Below, piece by piece: positions 13,129-28,538 of a stretch of DNA of 64,000 nt. The position numbers and the translations under genes were made by a program. Positions within the stretch are counted from its first letter, which is position 1. Every line of letters begins with the position of its first letter. Source of the stretch: Carettochelys insculpta (taxonomy: Eukaryota > Chordata > Testudines > Carettochelyidae); assembly GCF_033958435.1 (NCBI RefSeq), contig NC_134137.1, forward strand, positions 104,728,501 to 104,792,500, written 5' to 3'. Under the pieces are notes generated by a model that had not been told where the DNA came from, searched no databases, and worked only from the letters and a program-made list of their open reading frames with translations.

Positions 13129-14783
13129 GGCTATGTCTATGCTACATAATAAAGTCGAATTTAAGGCAGTTAGCTCGACTTTACAATGTCACTTTCTTCA
13201 CTGCAAGTAACATTCGGTCAATTTTAGGCAACACTAAGGTCAGTGTTATAAGACCTTGAGAGGCAACTCAATGTACCATCAAGTTTGAATTTAAAAGTTT
13301 GAACTAAGGCTAGTGTGGAAACGCCATGTCTTTTAATAAACTTAATGAGCCTCCAAAGGTGTCCTGTATGTTTCCCACTGTGCCCCACAGTTGTCCAGTC
13401 TGGCCACTTCCATCTCCACTGCTCTCCAGGTGCTCAAGAATTAGGTAACAGGAAGCCCACAAAGTTGAATTTGGTGCTAGGCAGCCCATGGCAGCTAGGC
13501 TGTGGGGTCATGACTTCTTCCTTTCTTTGCTATCAATGAGGTGCGCACATCTACCCATGAAAAATAGCCCCAACACGGAATTTGTGGTTCTGTCTCTCCC
13601 TCTGTAAGCTGAGTGCTTGGATTTTTTTTTCAGCGCTAACCCACTGCACCACATGGCAGCTAGGCTATGGAGGTTGTGCTTGTATGAGAGGCCGAGAATC
13701 TTCTTTTCTGTGGTTTACTCATGTACTGGGGCAGCCTCTCTCCCCCTACAGGCACCATGCAGCTGGGGTCTTGCCCACACTAAACCACATCATGTGGTTA
13801 GCCCCTGTCCCAATAAAAGGACATGCCTGCTGTTCAGTGCAGACCATGCTGCTGGGCAGCACCATGTTCTGGCTTGCACGAGGTGAGGGCTCCAAAGATG
13901 GGAAACACTTTCAGGGGCTTGCTGCCACGGGGGCGGAATCTGCTCCCAACGCCAAAGAATTTGAGGGGTTCCTCCCTACCTGAGCAGCAATGAAGGGACC
14001 ATTTCAACTAGCCCTTCAACCAACAGCCCCACACTCCGTGACAACCCCCACAATGAAATGAGGGAGGCCGACCCCCACACAGTTGGGGCTGGCCCCCCCA
14101 CCTGAGCAACACTGAAGGGACCGTTCCAACTGGCCCTTCAACCACCAATCCCACACCACACATCCACCCACACATGTGGAAATCTGCCGAGCTCCATCTC
14201 CTGTGTTGGACATATCTGCGTAATGAAGTGGGAAGCCAAAAACCATGCATTGCAAAAGGTCTTTTTTCCTAACCTTTCCTATCCTCCTCTTTCAAGCTTT
14301 GCATGCTTTCTTTCCAATCTTCGTTTCTTTTGGTAAATTCCTTACCAAATGGCTACTTTAAGATAGGTCATACCATACTGTGGTTTCAAGGGTGGGGGGA
14401 AAGTAGCGGAGGGACCAGTTGCCATGGCATAGTCATCTGGGTGATCCCAGAGTGCATACGCATTGTGATTCCCTACCTTTCCTTCTGAAAAGATGGCAGT
14501 TTGCTTTCCATGGGAGGAGAATGAGGGCAATGCAATCTGGGAAGATGTTGCATACCTGTAACCGCTTATGGGGCATTTTTTTCCCCATACTGCACTAGCA
14601 AAAATACCCAGAATGCTACCTAGCTGAGGGAACTGTTGGATAGATTGATGTTTGGCGATTGAGTGTGGCAGCAATAAGTCAACTTGTGCAGAGGTGAGGA
14701 TAGTCAAATTCGAATTTGTAAAAACCAGCATTACAAAATTTATTTTAATAAATTTGAATTTATCTCATAGTGTAGACGTAACC
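13129..14783. mobile_element. Long nonautonomous Harbinger-type element, copy 2
   Basis: Ends are GGCTATGTCTATGCTACATA and CATAGTGTAGACGTAACC, with TTA on both sides (13126-13128 and 14784-14786). The left 350 bp align with copy 1 at 10677, sharing CAAGTTTGAATTTAAAAG, GGCTAGTGTGGAAAC and CAGGAATTAGG-type phrases. The interior differs and has an imperfect tandem repeat of about 118 bp at 13980-14160 (units built on GAAGGGACC and CCCTTCAACCA). No transposase frame. Confidence 0.75.
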
Positions 14784-14799
14784 TTATGGTGCTTTTCAG

Positions 14800-15662
14800 G
14801 TTCACCTCTGTGAGAGTGACACATTCCTCTACGTATTGAAGGTCAGTGATGCCAGTTTTCATGATTTTAGGTTTTATTTGAAGACTTCTGAGATTGAGGA
14901 TTTGTCCATATGATACTTAGTCCTGATTCCATCAGAAATGCAGTCATGGATGAGAATCAGGAAGATGGCAAGATAAATGGAGGAGTATTGGAGAAGTGAC
15001 ACAGTGCAGATGATGATTGATTCTGTCTCTGAACCATTGCACAGAATGTTGGCAATCTGATAATGGAAATGAATTTCTGTGCACAGACAAACCTACACAG
15101 CACCTTCCATAGGGCATCATGATTGACAGTGAAAAGCCTTGGTTAGGTTGATACTAGACTACCACAAACAGTTCCTGGTGTTGCTCTGTGCACTTCATGT
15201 GAATCTGTCCAGCCACAAAGATCATGTCTGTTGTGCTTCAAGATGACCTGAAGTCACAACGTGATTTTTTTTTTCCCCCAAAAAGTCGGCAAAGTTTGTG
15301 CTGGAGTATTGTTCCACCAATTTTTCTAACCTCACCTAGGATGCCCTCTGCACCTGGTGCCTTGTGATTTCTTTTTGTCTGGATGATGGCACAACAGACT
15401 TCTTCAGAATATGGAGGGTTAGCAACTTGTTTCATTGCTGAGTGTTGTGGAATAAATTGATATTGTCTTCAGAGCCATGGAATCACAGTTTAGCAGGCTC
15501 GCAAAGTGCTTCTTCCAACGTTATTTAATGGCTGCTGGCCTCAGAGGCTGGAGCCATCCTGGAAATGTAAGGGTATTGGGCCTTTGGAGTTAGCCCCACA
15601 TATTGCTTTTGTTGCTTGAAAGAAGTGTCTCGTGTTATCCGGAGCTATGAAACCCTGGATCT
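14800..15662 (-). mobile_element. Non-LTR retrotransposon reverse transcriptase relic
   Basis: On the minus strand broken frames read, in order, ICGANSKGPIPLHFQDGSS, then NHKAPGAEGI with GGTILQHKL, then FTVNHDALWKVLCRF, then TAFLMESGLSIIW. These are the pre-RT DGS region, the KAPGxDGI block, the AFDTVNREGLW block and the later DAFxDxxxGISI block of LINE reverse transcriptases. Stops and frame changes are frequent. The RT block order supports the call; the clade is not assigned. Confidence 0.6.
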
Positions 15663-17880
15663 CAAAGGCCTCGTTTTTGATATCACTTAGCCTCCTTTAG
15701 ACTTTAAGCAGGTGACAGCACTAGCAATTTTTTAAGAAATATACAAGATTTATTGTATAAATACATTGTGTGAACTTTCTGTCAATTAAATCTCAGTTGT
15801 CTCTAATTCATCAAAGACAAAATAAAGCAAGGATTTCCCCCATAACTAGGGCCTCAGCCCTCATATAAGCCATACAATTAGGCCGGTCCCATATTTCATT
15901 TTAAAAAGTGCAATTTCAAGCCTTCAAGATAGCAAAGAAAAGCTTGAAAAAATGACCTGAGCATAGCAGATGCATTAGAACTGCCTTAGATATCTCAATG
16001 AGGAGTTAATGCCAGGGCCCTCTGCCTTGCAGGGACCCACCAACACACTCCTAAGAAGAGACTGTGTTACAGGCAGGGAAGAATGTAGTGAGCCTGGTGT
16101 CAGTGTTCCTTGTAAGGTGTGCGCTTGTGCAGCCTCTCAGGAGAGATTCAAGTGCTGTGCAGCTGATTAGCGCAGCACCCACAGCTAGTTTTTTTTTTTT
16201 TCTACTGTTGGTGTACATTTGCACATGTATGCACGTAAAAATGTATTCTGCACATGGATGGAAAAACATCCATATCTGGATGGAAAAGATTGGAGGGTGT
16301 GCCAGGCACTGTTCCCACTAATGTTTTCCATTGGGAACATTGCCTGGCATGCCCTCCCTCCCACTCAAATAGATTTAGCCCAGCTGCTGAACTAAGCACT
16401 GATTGTCCTCTTACTACTGCCAGAAGAGTCGGGAAGGGATGGAGTGATGGGATGGGATGAAAACCCTATGCATGTTCCTCTGAGAGGAGGGGAACCCTTA
16501 TTTCATGTGTTCCGGAGTTCCAGACTGCGTTAATCCAACCTGTAAATCAGTTTTCATGAAATTGTGAATTTCAGTGGAACTATTTATAGAATAAGGAGCA
16601 GCTCAGTGCAAGTAAAGGTGCTAGACTCTGGTACAGTATACATATTTTCCCTAGACAGTGAAGAACAATGAAGAAAAAAGAGAAATGGATGAACTAGAGG
16701 GGAGAAACAAAAGGATCTATTTTTAAAAAGTATGTAATTAATATCTCATTAGCATCTTAAAAATGCAGTGCAAAGAAACTGTCTTTTCACCTATCCTGTG
16801 CATGTGTATCATTGAACACCTTCAATCTTAGCTGCATATTTCATCCAACACATATTCCTTCTTTGGTTAATAGATGTGGAACGTATGTTTGGTCAAGAGT
16901 TCCTATGCCATTTAACTAGCTGGTTGGAAATTCTGTGATAGATCTTTTTGACATCAGAGGAAGCTGATTGTTGAAATCAAACTGTTCTATGGAAATGGTC
17001 CAATTTCAACACAAATCTGGTGGAGAGCAGGTAGATTTTCCTTTGGAAGCATGATGTCCTGCCAGCTCAGCCGTCCAGCTCATTGACCACCTTCTTGGCA
17101 TACAGAGAGCCTGATTCCCCTGACTGGCTCCCAAGCTTGAGGCTCCTTGGAAGATTAGGCTTCTAGGATCTGTGACTTCAGGATATCCAGCCAGCAGACT
17201 GCCTGAGGCAGTCAGGGACCTCAGGACTTTCCCTTTCATACAGAATTTTAAAACTTTTTTGGTTTTATTCCAAACTGGGACAAAACCAGATTTCAAAATA
17301 CTAAATCCTCCCCAAAGTGGAGTTACCCCATTTTCTCACAGCTCTGCCTTTAACTTTTATCCCTTGGACTCTAGTGCTATCTAGGCTTATCATACTTTAT
17401 GTGGTGCAAGAGTGACACCCAGTGGCTAAACAGGCTCAGCTCAAGTGTGTAGGGGTGTCTCTCGTCTCATCTCAGACACTCCTGGAAGATAAATAACAGT
17501 TGAAACATTACCCTATTTATTGTAGATGTTCCGGACTGCCCATCAAGGTAGGCTATTGTTTATAGATAGGCTTGGAAGGATTTGATTTGTATTGGTAAAT
17601 GTTGGTAAACCTTGACTTCACTGTAAGCATATGTGACAAAAAATTTCTGGCAATGATGATAGACGTTTATAGAGAGGCAAAGTAATAAAAAAATGGCCTG
17701 AGAATTTATTAACATTTAAGGGTACAATAAAAGTTCTTTTACCCAGCATGTCACAAATTAGAAAACTCTATAATTCAGCATTTCTGAAAGTCTGGTTTAT
17801 AGCGTTGGTGATGGAGGTCTATAAAATCATGATGGGTATGGAAAAAGTGAATAAGAAAAAGGCACCTATTTGAAGTAGAG
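15663..17880. other. GPR180 intron, mostly unrecognised, with a possible hAT MITE
   Basis: At about 16101-16311 a segment begins CAGTGTTCC and ends AGGCACTG, with GTGTACATTTGCACATG-type sequence between, as in reptile hAT MITEs, but no 8-bp duplication is visible. A short hairpin (GCCAGGCACTGTTCCCA against TGGGAACATTGCCTGGC) lies at 16300-16352. The rest is unrecognised. Confidence 0.35.
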
Positions 17881-18106
17881 CTACTGGGTGCACTATGGCT
17901 TATTTCTAAATAGGCTGTATTGCCTGTCTACACAGCCCCTATTTCAAAATAGGCACGCTGCTCCTCATACAATGAAGTTTACCAATTTTGAAATAAGGCA
18001 TCTGCTATTTCAAAATAGCAGTTGTGTACACACTCACATAGTTATTTTGAAATAGCAGTTGCTGTTTTTAAATAACTTTGCTGTGTAGACATACCCATAA
18101 TGACCA
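17880..18106. mobile_element. MITE with ATTTCAAAATAG repeats
   Basis: The segment contains repeated TATTTCAAAATAG and TTTTGAAATAGCAG phrases in both orientations and ends GTGTAGACATACCC, the GTCTACAC-type end found on other MITEs here. The left edge is uncertain. Confidence 0.45.
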
Positions 18107-18308
18107 GCTGTCTGAAAGAACTAAACTGGCACATTTATTTTTATATTACTGTGTAGAAAGGGTAAGACAAAGGAATTGAATGCACACCCATCTTCATTAT
18201 CACTTATACATTACTATGTAGTAACAGCTACATAGCTTAACATGTATGTCTTGTAATAAGAGCATCTTATGTAGCATTTATGTGCCATAATTCACTTTAT
18301 TAAATTAA

Positions 18309-18729
<421 letters not shown>

Positions 18730-18779
18730 TTACGCTAAAGATGGAATAGGGGCACCTTTTATGGGAAGTCTGGCGGAAT
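18730..18779 (+). CDS. GPR180: GPR180 50-nt microexon-sized coding exon
   Basis: Acceptor TTTTTATTAG/T, donor T/GTGAGT. It encodes the rest of a split Ser, then YAKDGIGAPFMGSLAE, leaving one base for the next exon. The peptide matches the loop between membrane helices of GPR180. The short length is compatible with the conserved gene structure. Confidence 0.93.
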
Positions 18780-22127
<3,348 letters not shown>

Positions 22128-22208
22128 TGACGGGACTATGCTTTACCTCTATGGGAGAGTTCATGATTAAGTATTTGGTTTGATTAAATAAACTGTATTC
22201 TTTCAGGA

Positions 22209-22567
22209 TATAGGTTGCACCACTCAACTCCAAGATTCCCTCATCTGGCAATATTGCACCACATATGTTCCAGGAGCAGAATCCTGAAGTTGGGGCCAGA
22301 ACTGGCATTCCTAAGCCAGTTTCTAGTAGCCTGGCCAGAATCAGCGATGGCAGGGCCAAACAGGGTCAGAGTGGTGGCCAGCATCATGGGGCCTGAGCCA
22401 GAACCCTTGTCTGCTCCATGGCAGCACAAGCCTGGGAGTGGGAGTTTGAGGCTGGCAGCCCCACAAGCACTGACCACCTCGTGGTGGACCTCCCTGGGCC
22501 AGCAAATTCCCTTGTTTCAGGACCCTTCAGGTACTGACCATGCCAAACCAGGGAGCTGCAACCTGTA
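22209..22567. mobile_element. Nonautonomous DNA element with AGGTTGCA ends
   Basis: Left end TATAGGTTGCACCACTCAAC and right end AGCTGCAACCTGTA form an inverted repeat with TA at the outer edges, suggesting a TA-duplicating (mariner-like) element. It lies in a 689-bp GPR180 intron and has no coding capacity. Confidence 0.45.
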
Positions 22568-22735
22568 CCTAGAGTAGTTAAATTTGATAAGTGCGCATTA
22601 ATTACTGTTTTCATTCTGTTGACTGATTTCATAACAATGGATGTTCAAGATGTAAAGTAGAAATGGAAACATGTAATATAAACCCCTTAACTGTCATAGC
22701 TATCTTCTGTACTGACATCAGAGTAAATGATATAA

Positions 22736-24260
<1,525 letters not shown>

Positions 24261-24264
24261 GAGT

Positions 24265-24350
24265 GTTTAGAGCATTCATTTGGGATGGGATAGAGCTGGG
24301 CTCAAATCCCTCTGTTGCCCAGTTTGAACCCAGATCTCACGCATCTGGAC
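24265..24350 (+). mobile_element. tRNA-derived SINE fragment
   Basis: GTTTAGAGCATTCATTTGGGA followed about 20 bases later by GGGCTCAAATCCCTC resembles the A-box to B-box spacing of a tRNA-derived SINE (B box GGCTCAAATCC). It is incomplete and degraded. Confidence 0.4.
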
Positions 24351-24375
24351 TACAGAGTATGGAGGGTTGTGGGAG

Positions 24376-25192
24376 TGTTACAAAATGGGTGGTGCTGCTG
24401 CACAGTTGACTGCAGGTCCCAGGTAAAAACTCAGAGAACAATTAATTTCCACAGCAAAAAATATTTTATTGCATGCACCTAAGTTAACAGTTTAAAAACC
24501 ATGTTTAAATTGAGTAGTTAACAGTTAGAAAGCCAATGAAAGTAATGTGTAGCTTAAATGGTTAATGGTCTAATTTTTATCCCAATTTAACAGCCTAATT
24601 CTTGACCCAGTTAAGTACATGCACACTCATAAACTCATACACACTCACTCACCCTCTGGGGTTGGCCAAACCCCAGGTAATATTGGTTAGTGGATTGAGG
24701 TCAGAGTCTGACATGCACATCACCCCAGTATGCCAAATCGGCGGACTCTGATTTGAGTGGCAAATTGCTGTAATGTTTACTTCTTAGTGGGAGATGATCT
24801 AGAGGGAGTGAAGTTCAGTTCATTGGTTTTTCCCCCCAACCCAGGTGGGATGCTGCTCAGTCCATTGGTCATGCCCTGAGTCCAGGTGGGGTTCTTGTCC
24901 ATGACCAATTTTGGAACATCCTGCTTATGTCACCCCAATTCTGTTATCCTCAGCAATGAGCAACAGAGTGTCCTTGGTGTGTGTCTCTTCTTTGTTAACA
25001 TTTTATCGAGGAAGAGGCCTTCTTTTGTACAAATTTTGCTTTTCTCAGCATGCAATTCTGTTCACAGTAAACAAGTCCATAATCCACTGGGGCACTGGCT
25101 CAGAATGGCCTCTTTTCAGCACACTTTGTTAGGTCATTCATCCTAACCATTTACCCCACTCACTCATGCTTAACTGCCTATGATTCATAACA
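24376..25192 (-). mobile_element. Solo LTR of an endogenous retrovirus or LTR element
   Basis: The 817-bp block begins TGTTACAAAATGGG and ends GATTCATAACA, so its ends follow the TG...CA rule with TGTTA/TAACA inverted repeats. GGAG occurs on both sides (24372-24375 and 25193-25196), a 4-bp target duplication. Read on the minus strand an AATAAA signal sits at about 24464-24469, roughly 90 bp before the 3' end, as expected for an LTR. No internal coding region or second LTR is present, so it is a recombined solo LTR. Confidence 0.65.
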
Positions 25193-25223
25193 GGAGTAGC
25201 AATTATGACTTCTACTTGAGTAA

Positions 25224-25401
25224 GGTTACCATATAGAAAAGAGTACACCCCTGAGAGGAAATGTATCTGTATCAGTATTTATCAGCTCACATTCTATTAA
25301 TGTACTAGGCACATGAATTCAACATGAGTTGGTAGGTACTGATACAGATACATTCCCTCTAAGGGGTGTCCTCTTTTTTTGAAAAGTCAAATATGGTAAC
25401 C
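25224..25401. mobile_element. Palindromic MITE with GGTTACCATAT ends
   Basis: Starts GGTTACCATATAGAAAAGAG and ends AAATATGGTAACC. Inner arms ACACCCCTGAGAGGAAATGT and CATTCCCTCTAAGGGGTGT are also inverted copies. A half-copy of the family lies at 56984-57065 and a longer relative with GGTGACCATATTTCCC may start at 61044. Confidence 0.6.
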
Positions 25402-25825
25402 CTATCTTTGAGTCATCTTTGCATGTTAGGGTTGCTAACGTTCAAGACTTGGCCTCTGCTGGAAAATTGGTCCTGTCTCCTAAGAATCCCACCAAGTTTT
25501 TGAGTGAGGTATGCTTTAAGTAACTCTGTAGTAACAGGACTTCAGTGTAATCAAGCATGACCACTGGCGGAATTTTAGATGACTTGTGGACTTCACCAGT
25601 TGAAAGGTAGCCATGTATGGGATTAGGTAGCAACTGAGCTGAGGATTTATGAATGCCAGTAGTGCCCAATAAGATTTAGGCACCCAAGTCCCTCTTGTGA
25701 ATCTAGCCCTTAGCGGTGGTAAAGCACAAGATTAAGCTTTCCAAGACCAGACACAGTCAGAAAGGTTGAGACTCATCCGGGACTACCCACTGAGCTAGTA
25801 TAGATCCATGACTGCTAGTCAGGAG
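25402..25825. other. GPR180 last intron, left flank of the DIRS element
   Basis: No recognised exon or repeat. It ends CTAGTCAGGAG, directly followed by the DIRS left end. Confidence 0.5.
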
Positions 25826-25991
25826 TTCTTCTTCGAGTGTCCCCGTGGGTGCTCCACCATAGGTGACGGCTTGGCCGGCGCCGCAGATCGGATCTTCCAA
25901 GCAGTTTCTGCCGGACCGCGCATGCGCCGGCGCGCGCCGCTCCCTGGCGCGCTCCTGGCCATGTGCGCGATCCGGTCCCCGCCAGTTCCTC
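25826..25991. repeat. DIRS left inverted terminal repeat
   Basis: Starts TTCTTCTTCGAGTGTCCCC and runs through GTGCTCCACCATAGGTGACG and a GC-rich segment with GCATGCGCCGGCGCGCGCC. It is the reverse complement of 31714-31876; from AGGTGACGG inward I see no mismatch over about 130 bp. Weaker similarity continues to about 26000. Confidence 0.92.
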
Positions 25992-26297
25992 TCAACCGCC
26001 GTCGGCTGCAGACGGAATCCGACTAGGCTAAAGCCACATAGCGTATTCAACGACTTTATTTGTTTTCTCTTTAAAGTTTTTCAGTTCTTAGGATACCATA
26101 AGTAACCGGTTGTTATTTTGTAAAAAAAAAAAAAAAACAAACAAGCTACGGAGGGACAGCTCAAGCCAGTCCCAGTAACAAGCGCCGGAGGCCGGGAGCT
26201 AGGGCCATCAGCCCTCCTGCGGAGGCAGGCCATCGGACGGGGAAACAGCACAAAGAAGTGCTAAGTACCCACAAACAAACTCAAAGACTCACCAACA

Positions 26298-28538
26298 ATG
26301 TCCTCCTCGGGCTTTAAAAAATGTGAGTCCTGCCGAGAGGCGATGCCAGTGTCCGATGGGCACAGTCTATGCATAAGGTGCCTGGGGGAGTCCCATGTGG
26401 CACAAAAATGCGCCTTCTGTGCAAAGTTAACGACCAGAGCACGGAGAGACAGGGAGATGAGAATTAAACTGCTGCTTCTTGACAAGGCCCTCCAGCCAGA
26501 CGTGCCGGAGCGGCCGCAGCAGGAGGGACCCTCCGGGGCCCTTAGAAGGAAAGCTGCCTCCCTCACTCCATCAGCGCAAAAACGGAGGAAAGTTTCTCCA
26601 ACCCGATCCCTGCCGGCAGCAACAGTGAGTGGGACGGGAGGAGCGAGCAGCCCCCAGCCGCAGCAACAGCTGATCGGCGGCGGCACGGAGAGCCACGTGG
26701 AAGCGGCTCAGCCTCCGATGATCAGCCAGCCGCCCCGCACCGCAGGCAGGGCGGCGGCTAAGCAAGCGCCGGTACCAGCGGCACCGCAGGCAGCGGCACC
26801 GACCCCCGGGGAACCGGCGGTGCAGAGCGCGCAGGCACGTAGCCTGCAGGCGCAGAAGGACTCCGCACGTGCGGCACCGCCCTCGAGCGTGCCTAGCACG
26901 GTGCCGACGGGGCCGGGATCCCCCGCCCATCAGGGGGCGGAGTTACCTCCTCAAGGGAGGGGGAAGGCTGCACACAAGAGGAGGCATTGCAGCCCCTCTC
27001 CAGACAGGGCTGTGGAGCTCTTTTCTCACAGCCCTCCGCTCATGTTGCAGACTCCAACCAGAAGGCAGGGGCCCCCCCTAGCCTACCCGGAGCCCCCTTC
27101 TCCTTTCCTGCAATCAGCCTCCCCATGGCTGGCACCACCCTCGCCCTTCCTGGGATTTGAATTGCTGGACTATTATGCAAAATCGCTCTCTCCAGTGTCT
27201 CGACGATCCCCCTCTCCCAGACACACACGGTACGTGCAAAGGGAATGGTCAAGGTCACCTTCCCAGGAACAGTGCCTATACTGCCATGGTCGTCCCTACC
27301 ACGCGGGGCATAGACACCACCGGCAATCTACCAGGGAGAGATCCCCACATATTACCTCGTACCCCCGAGGGCAATCGCGATCGGGGACGGAGACTCAAGC
27401 ATCCCAGGGGGGACTGGCCGTGGACCCACGAGATTTTCCCTCGCAAACCTCCAGCGAGAGGGCGCACCATCACCATCAAGAACCGGAAGGGTCCAAAGAA
27501 ATGTACCCCAGCGGTTCCTCGTTTTCCTCCCCGGATGAGGCCACGGCCTTAGGGGACGTCCATCCCAAGGACGATCTCAAACAGTTTCAGGAGCTGTTTA
27601 AGAGGGTAGCTTTCACGCAAGGCATCCAGACAGCACAAGTGCAAGAGAAACACCATAAGCTCTTTAAAAATTTGAGCTCCCCGGCCTCCTCCAGAGTAGC
27701 AATCCCGCTTGATGAAGCGATCTTGGAGTCCGCCACTACCATATGGCAGACCCCGGCAACTATTCCGCCTGTCCAAAAGAGAGCGGATGAGAAATACTTC
27801 GTGCCGGCGAAGGGCATGGAGTTCTTGTTTAGCCACCCCCAGCCAAACTCCTTGGTGGTGGAGTCCTCGCAGCAAAGATTAAAAACATCTCAATTTAAAA
27901 CAGGGGGAATGGACAAAGATGCCAAGAAGCTAGAGCTGTTCGGCAGAAAGGTCTACTCCTCCTCCACTTTAACCTTGCGAATGGCAAATTATGCAGCGCA
28001 CTTGGCGAACCATAATTTCGACAACTATGCCAGATTAACTTCCCTCATGGACTCGCTTCCAGAGGACAAAAAGCCGGTCCTCAAGGCCATAGTGCAAGAG
28101 GGCTACGCGGCTGCGAGGATGGAAGTTCAGATTGCTTTGGACGTTGCGGACACGGCAGCACGTTCCACAGCAACTGCAGTGGTGATGCGACGGGAGTCCT
28201 GGCTCCAGACCTCGGGCATACCGAGAGATCTGCAGGCGAAGATAATCGACCTTCCCTTCGACTTGCAGAAGCTGTTTGCTGAATCAACTGACTCGGTCCT
28301 TCATTCCAGTAAAGACTCAAGAGCCACACTCAGGACCCTGGGGATTTACACCCCTCCATACTCAAAGAAAAGGTACTACCCACAGCAAAGGCGGTACCAA
28401 TACCAGCAACAGCGCCCCCAGTATCACAGGGGTTACGAGCAAGGGCGGCATCAGCAGCACCAGCAGTACAGAACCCCCAGGCGACGCTCACAACAGGGAC
28501 GTACGTCCTCGGGGCGGGGCCAAAGGCCACAAGTTTGA
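26298..28538 (+). CDS. DIRS ORF1, gag-like protein (746 aa)
   Basis: Probable nucleocapsid-like protein of the DIRS element. The start ATG at 26298 is chosen because a zinc-binding cluster follows at once: C9, C12, H22, C25, C28, H33, C38, C41, including DGHSLCIRCLGESH, a motif typical of DIRS ORF1. Residues about 50-330 are Pro/Ala/Gln/Ser-rich and probably disordered. Residues about 430-690 form a more ordered region (KDDLKQFQELFKRVAFTQGI, ATTIWQTPATIPP, YAAHLANHNFDNYARL). The C-terminus is Tyr/Gln/Arg-rich (YYPQQRRYQYQQQRP and SGRGQRPQ), suited to nucleic-acid binding. The ORF overlaps the RT frame by about 260 bp. No stop or shift interrupts it. Confidence 0.85.
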   Translation: MSSSGFKKCESCREAMPVSDGHSLCIRCLGESHVAQKCAFCAKLTTRARRDREMRIKLLLLDKALQPDVPERPQQEGPSGALRRKAASLTPSAQKRRKVSPTRSLPAATVSGTGGASSPQPQQQLIGGGTESHVEAAQPPMISQPPRTAGRAAAKQAPVPAAPQAAAPTPGEPAVQSAQARSLQAQKDSARAAPPSSVPSTVPTGPGSPAHQGAELPPQGRGKAAHKRRHCSPSPDRAVELFSHSPPLMLQTPTRRQGPPLAYPEPPSPFLQSASPWLAPPSPFLGFELLDYYAKSLSPVSRRSPSPRHTRYVQREWSRSPSQEQCLYCHGRPYHAGHRHHRQSTRERSPHITSYPRGQSRSGTETQASQGGLAVDPRDFPSQTSSERAHHHHQEPEGSKEMYPSGSSFSSPDEATALGDVHPKDDLKQFQELFKRVAFTQGIQTAQVQEKHHKLFKNLSSPASSRVAIPLDEAILESATTIWQTPATIPPVQKRADEKYFVPAKGMEFLFSHPQPNSLVVESSQQRLKTSQFKTGGMDKDAKKLELFGRKVYSSSTLTLRMANYAAHLANHNFDNYARLTSLMDSLPEDKKPVLKAIVQEGYAAARMEVQIALDVADTAARSTATAVVMRRESWLQTSGIPRDLQAKIIDLPFDLQKLFAESTDSVLHSSKDSRATLRTLGIYTPPYSKKRYYPQQRRYQYQQQRPQYHRGYEQGRHQQHQQYRTPRRRSQQGRTSSGRGQRPQV

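Noticed and set aside
16300..16352. Short hairpin as a regulatory RNA
   Set aside because: It is short, imperfect and sits at the edge of a probable MITE, so there is no reason to give it its own function.
24265..24350. Functional tRNA gene
   Set aside because: A-box and B-box like sequences are present, but no complete cloverleaf can be formed; it is better read as a SINE fragment.
26261..27480. Minus-strand frames within DIRS ORF1
   Set aside because: Antisense shadows of a GC-rich gag gene, without recognisable domains.
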